From: Neostapfia colusana
Taxonomy: Eukaryota > Streptophyta > Magnoliopsida > Poales > Poaceae
Length of the DNA: 64,000 nucleotides
NCBI GenBank assembly: GCA_030760725.1
Contig: JASWHV010000017.1
Coordinates: 7,914,959 to 7,978,958 of the forward strand
Reading direction: 5' to 3'
Shown: positions 1-9,061 of the stretch, one piece after another
Layout: each line of letters starts with the position of its first letter
Numbering within the stretch: the stretch's first letter is position 1
Made by a program: the position numbers and the translations under genes
Notes under the pieces: model-generated
The model's input: the letters and a program-made list of their open reading frames with translations, nothing else
The model's database searches: none
What the model was told of the DNA's origin: nothing

Positions 1-283
1 AGCAAGGGTTCGCACTCCAGCAACTCACACCCTAGGCATAACTCACCCGCAAGCTCAGGACTCCGGTTCTGAGCAACAAGCAATACAGCGAGCACCTCTG
101 CTCGCCGTGGACGTAGGGTTTTACGCTCCGGCAGCCCGAACCACGTAAAACTCGTCGTGTCAAGCTTCTCCCTCACTCGTACCTACGCTTAAGCTCTCCG
201 CAAGCGACTAGCCCCTCCGAAAAAGAACCTCCGCGGGCTGCCCAAAGCAGGTCCGGAGGAAGTGTCGACCCCACACTTCGACA
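1..283 (+). mobile_element. Partial LTR (R-U5 end) of the Tat-type gypsy family, cut by window edge
   Basis: The sequence matches the downstream part of the LTRs at 1053-2008/8879-9005 and 18851-19911, in the same orientation. It ends in the family's terminal CTTCGACA at 283. The remainder, and whether this is a solo LTR or the 3' LTR of a full element, lie left of the window. It abuts copia sequence at 284, so this family inserted at least twice independently into the same copia element. Confidence 0.85.
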
Positions 284-327
284 TAAGTTGTGGAAGAATT
301 TTGGAGAACTTCTATTTGCATAATTTT

Positions 328-1047
328 TCAACTCACATTCCTAGAGTCTAGTATGTTCAACTCATTTCGAAGTTCACAAAATCGTTTTTCATCTAGTGGT
401 TTGGTAAAAATATCAGCTATTTGTTTTTCAGTTCTTACGTTTGAGATAGTTATGTCCCCCTTTATATAATGATCTCTCAAAAGTGATGCCGGATGTCTAT
501 ATGTTTGGTCCTAGAGTGCTCAACAGGATTGTGGGCTATCTTAATGGCACACTCATTGTCACAAAGGAGTGGAATGTTGTTCATATTGTGACCATAATCC
601 CCTAGAGCCTGTCGCATCCAAAGAAGTTGAGCACAACAACTCTCGGCTGCGACATACTCCACCTCAGCTGTGGAGAGAGCAATGGAGTTTTGTTTCTTGG
701 ATGACCATGATACTAGGGACCTACCCAAAAATTGACAAGTCCCTGAGGTGCTTTTTCTATCTATTTTACATCCGGCGTAATCCGCATCGGAGTATCCGAT
801 GAGATTAAACTTAGACCCCTTTGGATACCATAATCCTAGGTTAGGTGTGTGGACTAGATATCTTAGGATCCTTTTAACGGCTGTTAAATGACATTCTTTA
901 GGTGATGCTTGGAATCTTGCGCATAAACATACACTAAGCATGATGTCGGGTCTAGATGCGCAAAGATAAAGTAATGAGCCAATCATGGAGCGATATACCT
1001 TTTGATCCACGCTTGGTCCATCTTCATTGAGGTCAAGGTGCCCATTT
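328..1047 (-). pseudogene. Copia pol 3' part: end of RT and RNase H (SIRE-like), interrupted
   Basis: Minus-strand translation shows the end of the copia RT (SRPDIM, HLTAVKRILRYL) and the RNase H domain (GYSDADYAGC near 800, STAEVEYVAA, then LCDNECAI and HSRTKHIDI near 490-540). The last 50 or so codons (KQIADIFTKPL) lie in another frame, so about one base is missing near 476. The pol stop codon is at 328-330. The N-terminal part of the same ORF lies at 19917-24931, separated from this piece by the 18.9-kb Tat insertion. The fragment is a retrotransposon relic, not a host gene. Confidence 0.9.
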
Positions 1048-1052
1048 GTTGC

Positions 1053-2008
1053 TGTCGGTACCCGCGATATGGGGTACCCCCGCGCACAGGGGAAAATGCC
1101 TAAGGAACTCACCCTTCTCCGTAGGGAGAGCTCCGAAGGCGCCACGTGTCCAGCAGGGCCGGACCTCCCTCTCCTCAGAGGAGAGCTCCGGGCTCGCCAC
1201 GTGGCCTGCAGAAGCCGGACCTCCCCCCTCCGCGTGGGAGAGGTCCGAAGGCGCCACGTGTCCAGCGGGGCCGGACCTCCCTCCCCTCAGAGGAGAGCTC
1301 CGGGCCCGCCACGTGGCCGACAGAGGACGGACCTCCCCCTCCGCGGGGAGAGGTCCGAAGGCTCCACGTGACCTGCGGGGCCGGACCCCCTCTCCTCTGA
1401 GGAGGGCTCCGAACCCGCCACGTGTCCAACAGAACAGCACTGCCTGCCCCCGAGCGGTAGGCAGCGGGCGTAAAGACGCTCCATACCTTGCCCGTATAAG
1501 GTATTCAAGGCCCGCGCCTTCCCAAGACGCGGAGACGCGGAGCACGCCTCTGTCAGGTGCCGTTGCGCCCAGTCGCATCACAGACTGGCGCGCGGTGCCA
1601 GAGCCTGCCAGCCAATAAACGTAGCGACAAGACATCCCATGCCGCTCCCGCCGTCATCAACCCCTACGACTAGCATGCGGCATGGGCAGGGCGGCAAGAC
1701 AAAGACTCAGAAGCCTTTGCCAGAGACAACTACCGGCATAACTACAGATACGGTAGATGACAGACAATCTCCCCAGGACCACCTGTCGGGTCCCGGGCCC
1801 CCCTTGTAAGCCACCCGAGCCTTGGACTATAAAAGGCTCGGGTAGGCGATGTTAGAAACGGTTCGCACTCCAGCAACTCATACGCTAGACATCACTCATC
1901 CCCAAGCTCAGAACTCCGGTTCTGAGCAACGAGCAATACAGCGAACACCTCAGCTCACCGTGGACGTAGGGTTTTACGCTCCAGCGGCCCAAACCACGTA
2001 AAACCCGT
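1053..2008 (+). repeat. 5' LTR of outer Tat element, first part
   Basis: It begins TGTCGGTACC and has a TATA box (TATAAAAG) at 1828-1835, giving plus orientation. The U3 part (about 1120-1435) is a set of imperfect GC-rich repeats, each carrying a G-box-type CCACGTG core. The LTR is interrupted at 2008 by the nested element and resumes at 8879. Confidence 0.9.
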
Positions 2009-3103
2009 TGTCGAAGTGTTCGGTCGACACTTCCCCCGGGCCTGCACTGGGCAGCCCGCGGAGGTTCTTTTTTCGGAGGGGCTAGTTCCTAGCGGAGAGC
2101 TTGCGCAGATGGACGAGTTAGTGAGAGCTTGACACAGCGAGTTTTACGTGGTTCAGGCCGCCGGAGCGTAAAACCCTACTTCCACGGCGAGCTATGGAGC
2201 TCGCTGTATTGCTTGCTGCTCAGGGCCGGGGGCCTGAGCTTGGGGGTGTGTTACAGCTTGAGGGCGTATGGCTAGCATATGAGTTGCAAAATGCGAACCC
2301 TTGCTATCGACGCCTACCCGAGCCTTTTATAGTCCAAGACTCGGGCGGCTTACAAGGGGAGTCGGGACCCGACAGGTGGTCCCGGGAAGATTGTCTATTA
2401 TCTACCGTATCTGTAGTTACGCCGATAGTTGCCTCTGGTCGAAGGCTTATGAGTCTTCATCTTGCCGCCCTGCCCATGCCGCATGCCAGTCGTAGTGGTT
2501 GATGATGGCGCAGGCGGCATGGGATGTCTTGTCGCGGAGCTTATTGGCTGGCAGGTTCTGACACCGCGCGCCAGTCTGTGATGCGACTGGTCGCAACGGC
2601 ACCTGACAGAGGCGTGCTCCGCGTCTCCGCGTCTTGGGAAGACGCGGGCCTTGAATACCTTGTACGGATAAGGTATGGGGCGTTTTTACGCTCGCTGCCT
2701 ATCTCTCGGGGCAGGCAGCGTCGTTCTGCTGCCACGTGGCGGGCCTGGAGCCCTTCTCAGAGGGGAGAAGGGTCAGTCCCGCGGGGCACGTGGAGCCTCC
2801 GGACCTCTCCCCGCGGAGGGAGAGGCTCGGCTTCTGTTGGCCACGTGGCGGGCCCGGAGCTCTCCTCTGAGGAGAGGGAGGTCCGGCCCCGCTGGACACG
2901 CGGCGCCTTCGGACCTCTCTCCCGCGAAGGGGGAGGTCCGGCTTCTGTATGCCACGTGGCGGGCCCGGAGCTCTCCTCTGAGGAGAGGGAGGTCCGGCCC
3001 CGCCGGACACGTGGTGCCTTCGGAGCTCTCCCTACGGAGAAGGGCGAGATCCTTAGGCATTTTCCCCTGTGCGCGGGGATACCCCATATCGAGGGTACCG
3101 ACA
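2009..3103 (-). repeat. 3' LTR of nested Tat element
   Basis: On the plus strand it runs TGTCGAAGTG to GGTACCGACA. The minus-strand TATA box reads CTTTTATA on the plus strand at 2324-2331. GC-rich CACGTG-bearing repeats occupy about 2740-3030. A G-rich tract just right of 3103 is the polypurine-tract position in element orientation. Confidence 0.92.
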
Positions 3104-3259
3104 GTGGCCCCCGGGCCCATCTCGGGGGAGATAGCGAGCCCGAGGTGGGACCTTCGTCTCTTCTGATCCGCGCACTTTCTTGTCTTGAGTACTCCCTGTG
3201 CTGGCAGGGTCCTGACGGCTTCGATGTTCAGCCTCTTAGGAGAGGGTGAAGCCTGACAT

Positions 3260-3755
3260 CGGAGCTCGGCCCGGGTGTGGGGGCGGAGGTCCGGAAGTCA
3301 TCGGAGCTCAGGCCAGCGAAGGGCGTGAGGTCCGGCATCAGCGCTCGCCTCTGAAAAGGAGGGCGAGGGCTAGCCTCGGAGCTCGGTCTGGCTGTGGAGG
3401 CGGAGTCCGGTAAGCTCAGGCCAGTGAAGGGCGTGAAGTCCGGCGTCAGTGCTCGCCTCTGAAAGGAGGGCGAGGGCTGGCCTCGGAGCTCGGCCTGGCT
3501 GTGGAGACGGAGTCCGGAAGTCATCGGAGCTCAGGCCAGCGAAGGGCGTGAGGTCCGGCATCAGCGCTCGCCTCTGAAAGAAGGGCGAGAGCTGGCCTCG
3601 GAGCTCGGCCTGGCTGTGGAGGCGGAGTCCGGAAGTCATCGGAGCTCAGGCCAGCGAAGGGCGTGAGGTCCGGCGTCAGCGCTCACCTCTGAAAGGAGGG
3701 TGAGGGCTGGCCTCGGAGCTCAGCCTGGCTGTGGAGGCGGAGGTCCGGAACTGCT
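3260..3755. repeat. Tandem repeat, about 116-bp unit, 4.3 copies
   Basis: Units start at 3260, 3377, 3483, 3599 and 3713, each beginning CGGAGCTC and containing GGGCGTGA and CGCCTCTGAAA. The array lies in the non-coding 3' part of the nested element next to its LTR. Long open frames through it (for example 3228-3639) are products of the repeat and high GC, not genes. Confidence 0.85.
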
Positions 3756-4690
3756 CAGTGGTCCCCCCTTTCCTATCCCTTAGTCTCATTTGGCTTACTG
3801 TCCCAGGCCGGAATACGGGGCTTGGGTAATCCAGTGCACTTGGTCCCAGAGGTCTGGCCCCAGCCCCAGTCAGGGTGTAACCGCCCGGCCCCCTGGTACT
3901 CAGACCGTAGCGCCGGGAGGCAGAGTGCGCATGCTTTTGGTGCAAGACCGGGCAAAGCAAGGCTCCTGACCCCCCGTTCTAGCGTAGGTCTTTTCTCGGA
4001 GGAGACCAACTGGCGGTGCAGTACCCTTATAGAGGGAGATCCAAAAGGCCACCGGGCCTCTGGCAGGTACCCCAAGCACTACCGCCTTCGGCAGGACGGC
4101 AAATATCGACTATGCATGAGAGCAGGAAAGAGGAACCGAGTGTACAATGGACGCACACTGTCTAGAGCGTGGGGAGGTGTTCATATAAATTAATGCGTAA
4201 TTTAAATAAACACCTAAGTAAGCATGGTGAACTTACTGGGGTGGCGTCGGAGCGCCTGTCTTCACGCAGAGCGGGTCATGCGTGGCTTCGTCGTACGCCG
4301 GACACGGGGGGACCCCCATGGCTATATCAGGGGGAAGCATGGCTTCGGCCCTGCATACCATGTGGAAGGGTAGTTCCCGTGACCCGGCCCTAGGAAGTCC
4401 GGCTGGCCTTCGACATGGAGGAGCCGGTATCCCCCGACGGCTCTGAGTGCGCGTCTGCACCGGTTGTGTGGGTCTGCTTGGCGTGGACTTGGCACGCATT
4501 GCATCCCTAACCGGTTTGACGGTGTCCAGGTGGCTCTCGGTCAGTAGGAGCCATGCCGGGTGGCTTATCTGACCAACGCGCGGGACGATGAGCGTTCCCA
4601 GCACTCGCCTCCTTGGACTACTGCGAGCTAGTCGCAGCCTTCCTCCTGGGTTATGCACCGCAATAGGATGTCGAGGCGCCACGCCAGTAA
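3756..4690 (-). other. Non-coding internal region of nested Tat element
   Basis: No domain is recognisable. A short stretch near 3780-3830 resembles, in reverse, the outer element's region near 14845-14875, where a purine-rich tract follows. The remainder, including an AT-rich patch at 4180-4220, has no counterpart that I can identify in the window. Confidence 0.5.
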
Positions 4691-5545
4691 AGATACCAGC
4701 GCGTATCACTTAGCCATCCGCACCACCCGTTCAGCGGATGCACGTTCATTAGGAAGGATGTCCTTCAAGGAGTCCCGGACCTCCGTGGTTCATGCATCGG
4801 GACTACTTGAGCTTCTGGATCTTGAGCGCTGGGTTGCACGGAGTCCCCAGTGACTCTTACGATCCTTTGGCGGCATCCAGGGCCGCCGGGACTGCCTAGC
4901 TTCGTGGCACTGGTTCAGCCCCCTTCGCCCGACTCGGCGGGCCGGGCTGTGGACCGCAGCAACGTCCTCTAGAAGACTCCTTCGTGCACGGGGGCTCCGA
5001 TGGAGGTCTTCGTTGAGAAGTTGTCAGCTGTGGTCGTGCGAGCGCGCGGTTCATGGCGCAGGTCCAAGGCGAGGAATTCTTTCTCCAACATCCGCACATG
5101 AAGCAGATAAGCAGCTAGCTGTGGGTCATTGCAAGGGCATTCAACCTTAACTTGCTTGATAACTAGATGGGAGTCACCCTGTGCCAACAACTGGCGAGCG
5201 CCCAAAGACAGGGCTGTCTTTTAGGCCAAAGATGAGTGCTTCATACTCTGCCAAGTTGTTGGTTGCCTTGGAATTGAAACGCACCATGTACCCAGACTGC
5301 TCCCCCGATGGCATGAGAAGCAGTACGCCGGCACCGGCCCCCTGCTTTCGCGAGGAGCCATCGAAGAAGAGCATCCAGTGAGGCCCGGTGAAGACCGGAG
5401 CTCGGTACTTTGGTTCACCGTCTTCGCGGCCCCCTGGGTTAGCCTTCGTTCGCGTCCACTCAGCCACGAAGTCAGCCAGTGCTTGGCTCTTGGCTGTCTG
5501 ACGTGGTCGGGAGCTCAGCTTGAACTCCGCCGTCTTCGGGCTGTC
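4691..5545 (-). pseudogene. Tat pol relic: archaeal-like RNase H and start of integrase, joined to gag
   Basis: Minus-strand translation gives SQALADFVAEW, FFDGSSRKQG, NNLAEYEALIFGL, LAQGDSHLVIKQV and then the spacer leading to integrase, which fades at about 4690. The same order is present at 13190-13980 in the outer element. The upstream join lies near 5540, where gag sequence (HSLPASEVG) runs into RNase H. Everything from the gag C-terminus through protease and RT has been deleted. Frameshifts near 5200 break the ORF. Confidence 0.85.
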
Positions 5546-7760
5546 TTCCGACTTCGGAAGCTGGCAGTGAGTGCCAGCTCCACCCACCGGCTGCTCTGGC
5601 GCACTTGTCCGCCAGGCTGAAGTGCTCAGAGGCATCGCAGACCTCTTTGGTCGCAAGCTTCTCAAGCATCTTCTCGTCTCGGACACTGTCGAAGTGCCAC
5701 CACCATAGAAGCACTTTGAATATGCGGGATGGTGTTGCGTACCTAGGAGAACCGCTGGATGAAGGAGCGCAGCGACTCCCCAGGTTGTTACTTGATGGCT
5801 TGGAGGTCAAGCTCCATGCCGGGACGGTTGTAGGAGCTGCCGAAGTTGGCAATGAACTGCCGGCAGAGCTCTCCACAGGAAGTCATGGAACCTCGAGGGA
5901 GGTTCATGAGCCAAGACCGGGTCGGGCCGGTCAAGGCGACGGGGAAGTAGTTGGCCATGACGGCGTCATCCCCTCCTGCGGCAAGTACGGCGGTGGAGTA
6001 GATCTGAAGGAACTCCGCCGGGTTGACGCTGCTGTCAAACTTTTCGGGCAGGTGCGGCCAAAACCGGAGCCTGGTATAGCTGGAATCTGCCTTGTGTTCA
6101 CCAACCATTGGCGTGCGCATCAGCGACACGGCCGGTTGGCCGGAGCGTTGTCCCCACCGAAGTCAAGGGTTTGCAGCGGCGACGACGAAACGGTCTACCT
6201 CGCGAATCCGCTGCTGGGTCGCTACCTGAGGCGCGTCCCCAGCAGGCGGATTGAGTAGCAGCGCTCTTGCTGCGGCTAGCGCACCCCCGCCGGGTACGCC
6301 CAGCGCTACTGAAGACCTGACGCTGGTCGGAGCCTGCATTGCCGGGGTCGGCGCTGCCAGAGTCGGTTGCTCGCTCCCAGTGCAGGTATTGGTGCCGCGA
6401 ACGCTTGGTTCGCCGCTGGCACAGTGTGCCCCGGTATGGGCAAGGCTGCTCCATAGACCGGGGACGCCGTTTGCGGGGCATATGGTTGTGGCATATGCTG
6501 CGCGGCGTATGCCTGGGGCAGAGCTCGCGTGGCGAAGATCTGCCCTTCAGGCTGGGTCGAGGCCGACGTCATACTGTCGCCAGCCTCTTAGTTGCGACGC
6601 CTTTCTCGACGTCGCTCGAAGAACACTCGGGCATCTTGGCCCAAGTGGCATCGCTCTGGCTCTGCCCCCAGGTCCGTCGACGGAAGCCTGGTGGAGCCGG
6701 AGTCCGCCGTCTGCTCGCCAACCATTGGCGTGCGCGTCAGCGGCACGGCCGGTTGGCCGGAGCGTCGTCCCCGCCGAAGTCGAGGGTTTGCGGCGGCGAC
6801 GACGAGACGGTCTATCTCTCGAATCCACTGCTGGGTCGCTGCCTGAGGCGCGTCCCCAGCAGGCAGATTGCGCAGTAGCGCTCTTGCTGCGGCTGGCGCA
6901 CCCCCGCCGGGTACGCCCAGCGCTACTGAAGACCTGACGCTGGTTGGAGCCTGCATTGCCGGGGTCGGCACTACCAGAGCCGGTTGCTGGCTCCCAGTGT
7001 AGGTACTCGTGTCGCGAACGCTTGGTTGCGCCTGACACAGTGTACCCCGGTATGGGCAAGGTTGCGCCATAGGCCGGGGACGCCGCTTGTAGAGCACATG
7101 GTTGTGGCTTATGCTGTGCGGCGTACGCCTGGGGCAGAGCTCACGTAGCGAAGGTCTGCCCTCCAGGCTGGGTCGAGGCCGACGTCATGTTGTCGCCAGC
7201 CTCTTGAGTGCGACGCCTTTCTCGACGTCGCTCGAGGAACACTCGGGCATCTTGGCCCAAGTGGCACCGTTCCAACTCTGTCCTCAGGTCCGTCGACGGA
7301 AGCTTGGTGGAGCTGGAACCCGCCGTCTGCCCGTCAACCGTTGGCGTGCGCGTCAGCGACACAGCCGGTTGGTCGGAGCGTCGTCCCCGCCGAAGTCAAT
7401 GGTTTGCGGCGGCGACGACAAGACGGTCTACCTCGCGAATCCACTGCTGGGTCGCTGCCTGAGGCGCGTCCCCAGCAGGCGGATTGTGCAGTAGCGCCCT
7501 TGCTGCGGCTAGCGCACCCCCACCGGGTACGCCCGGCGCTACTGAAGGCCTGACGCTGGATGGAGCCTGTATTGCCGGGGTCGGCGCTCCCAGAGCCGGT
7601 TGCTGGCTCCCAGCTTGCCCTGACACACTCCGTCCTGAGTGTGTCATCATGTACTCTCCCCTGGTCACGGTTTGCCACGGGCGCAGGGGGGAGAGTTTGC
7701 CGCTGAAGGAAGCTTGGTCATCTTCGTCGGCGGAAACTCGTCGCGCTAGGAGAAAAGTCC
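5546..7760 (-). pseudogene. Tat gag relic with triplicated N-terminal segment
   Basis: The C-terminal half (5546-6100) carries the retrotransposon gag core: PHLPEKFDSSVNPAEF, NYFPVALTGPTRSWL and KMLEKLATKEV. Upstream, the N-terminal linker segment (LERCHLGQDARVFLERR, then PQAYAAQHMPQPYA) appears repeatedly in shifting frames, because a segment of about 617 bp is present nearly three times. The intact counterpart at 9062-10340 has it once. Many frameshifts and stops rule out a functional gag. Confidence 0.85.
6104..7630. repeat. About 617-bp tandem repeat inside gag (2.5 copies)
   Basis: The marker ACC(A/G)TTGGCGTGCGC recurs at 6104, 6721 and 7337, spacing 617 and 616 bp. Flanking text repeats with it, including CACTCGGGCATCTTGGCCCA and the gag segment read as MPQPYA. 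Neither spacing is a multiple of three, so the copies are out of frame with one another. Confidence 0.88.
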
Positions 7761-7778
7761 CCTTCCTGGCGCGCCAAA

Positions 7779-8873
7779 TGTCGAAGTGTTCGGTCGACAC
7801 TTCCCCCGGGCCTGCACTGGGCAGCCCGCGGAGGTTCTTTTTTCGGAGGGGCTTGTTCCTAGCGGAGAGCTTGCGCAGATGGACGAGTTAGTGAGAGCTT
7901 GACACGGCGAGTATTACGTGGTTCAGGCCGCCGGAGCGTAAAACCCTACGTCCACGGCGAGCTATGGAGCTCGCTGTATTGCTTGCTGCTCAGGGCCGGG
8001 GGCCTGAGCTTGGGGGTGTGTTACAGATTGAGGGCGTATGGCTAGCGTATGAGTTGCAAAATGCGAACCCTTGCTATCGACGCCTACCCGAGCCTTTTAT
8101 AGTCCAAGACTCGGGCGTCTTACAAGGGGAGCCGGGACCCGACAGGTGGTCCGGGGAAGATTGTCTATTATCTACCGTATCTGTAGTTACGCCGGTAGTT
8201 GCCTCTGGTCGAAGGCTTCTGAGTCTTCATCTTGCCGCCCTGCCCATGCCGCATGCCAGTCGTAGTGGTTGATGACGGCGCATGCGGCATGGGATGTCTT
8301 GTCGCGGAGCTTATTAGCTGGCAGGTTCTGACACCGCACGCCAGTCTGTGATGCGACTGGTCGCAACGGCACCTGACAGAGGCGTGCTCCGCGTCTCCGC
8401 GTCTTGGGAAGACGCGGGCCATGAATACCTTGTACGGATAAGGTATGGGGCGTTTTTACGCTCGCTGCCTATCTCTCGGGGCAGGCAGCGTCGTTCTGCT
8501 GCCACGTGGCGGGCCCGGAGCCCTTCTCAGAGGGGAGAAGGGTCAGTCCCGCGGGGCACGTGGAGCCTCCGGACCTCTCCCCGCGGAGGGAGAGGCTCGG
8601 CTTCTGTTGGCCACGTGGCGGGCCCGGAGCTCTCCTCTGAGGAGAGGGAGGTACGGCCCCGCTGGACACGCGGCGCCTTCGGACCTCTCTCCCGCGGAGG
8701 GGGAGGTCCAGCTTCTGTATGCCACATGGCGGGCCCGGAGCTCTCCTCTGAGGAGAGGGAGGTCCGGCCCCGCCGGACACGTGGCGCCTTCGGAGCTCTC
8801 CCTGCGGAGAAGGGCGAGATCCTTAGGCATTTTCCCCTGTGCGCGGGGGTACCCCATATCGAGGGTACCGACA
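7779..8873 (-). repeat. 5' LTR of nested Tat element
   Basis: It matches 2009-3103 in length and orientation; the minus-strand TATA is at 8094-8101. Adjacent at 7761-7778, in element orientation, is TTTGGCGCGCCAGG, the probable primer-binding site. Confidence 0.92.
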
Positions 8874-8878
8874 CCCGC

Positions 8879-9005
8879 CGTGTCAATCTCTTCCTAATTC
8901 GTCCATATGCTCAAGCTCTCCGCAAGTGACTAGCCCCTCCGAAAAAGAACCTCCGCGGGCTGCCCAGTGCAGGTCCGGGGGAAGTGTCGACCACACACTT
9001 CGACA
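8879..9005 (+). repeat. 5' LTR of outer Tat element, second part
   Basis: It continues the LTR broken at 2008, after the CCCGC duplication at 8874-8878, and ends CACACTTCGACA. The interior follows with TTTGTCGCGACAGGTAGGGG at 9006, corresponding to TTTGGCGCGCCAGG in the nested copy. Confidence 0.9.
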
Positions 9006-9061
9006 TTTGTCGCGACAGGTAGGGGGCTTTTCCCTTGCGCGACGAGTTTCCGCCGACGAAG

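Larger units (their letters stand above)
2009..8873 (-). mobile_element. Nested, internally deleted Tat element of the same family, inserted in reverse
   Basis: Two LTRs of equal length (1095 bp; 2009-3103 and 7779-8873) flank a 4.7-kb interior. The TSD is CCCGT (2004-2008) and CCCGC (8874-8878), one base mutated. Minus-strand order is LTR, PBS-like TTTGGCGCGCC, gag with a triplicated segment, RNase H fused directly to gag, start of integrase, non-coding region, LTR. Protease, RT and the integrase core are missing, so movement would have needed proteins from a relative. By eye the two LTRs differ at roughly two dozen positions (about 2%). Confidence 0.92.

Noticed and set aside
1033..1635. 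Long open frames on both strands through the GC-rich LTRs (also 2524-3249, 8348-8929, 18709-19433)
   Set aside because: They follow the GC-rich U3 repeats, occur in every LTR copy in several frames, and show no domain; they are by-products of composition.
4233..4709. 158-codon minus ORF in the nested Tat element
   Set aside because: No recognisable motif, composition-driven, and absent as an ORF from the related outer element.
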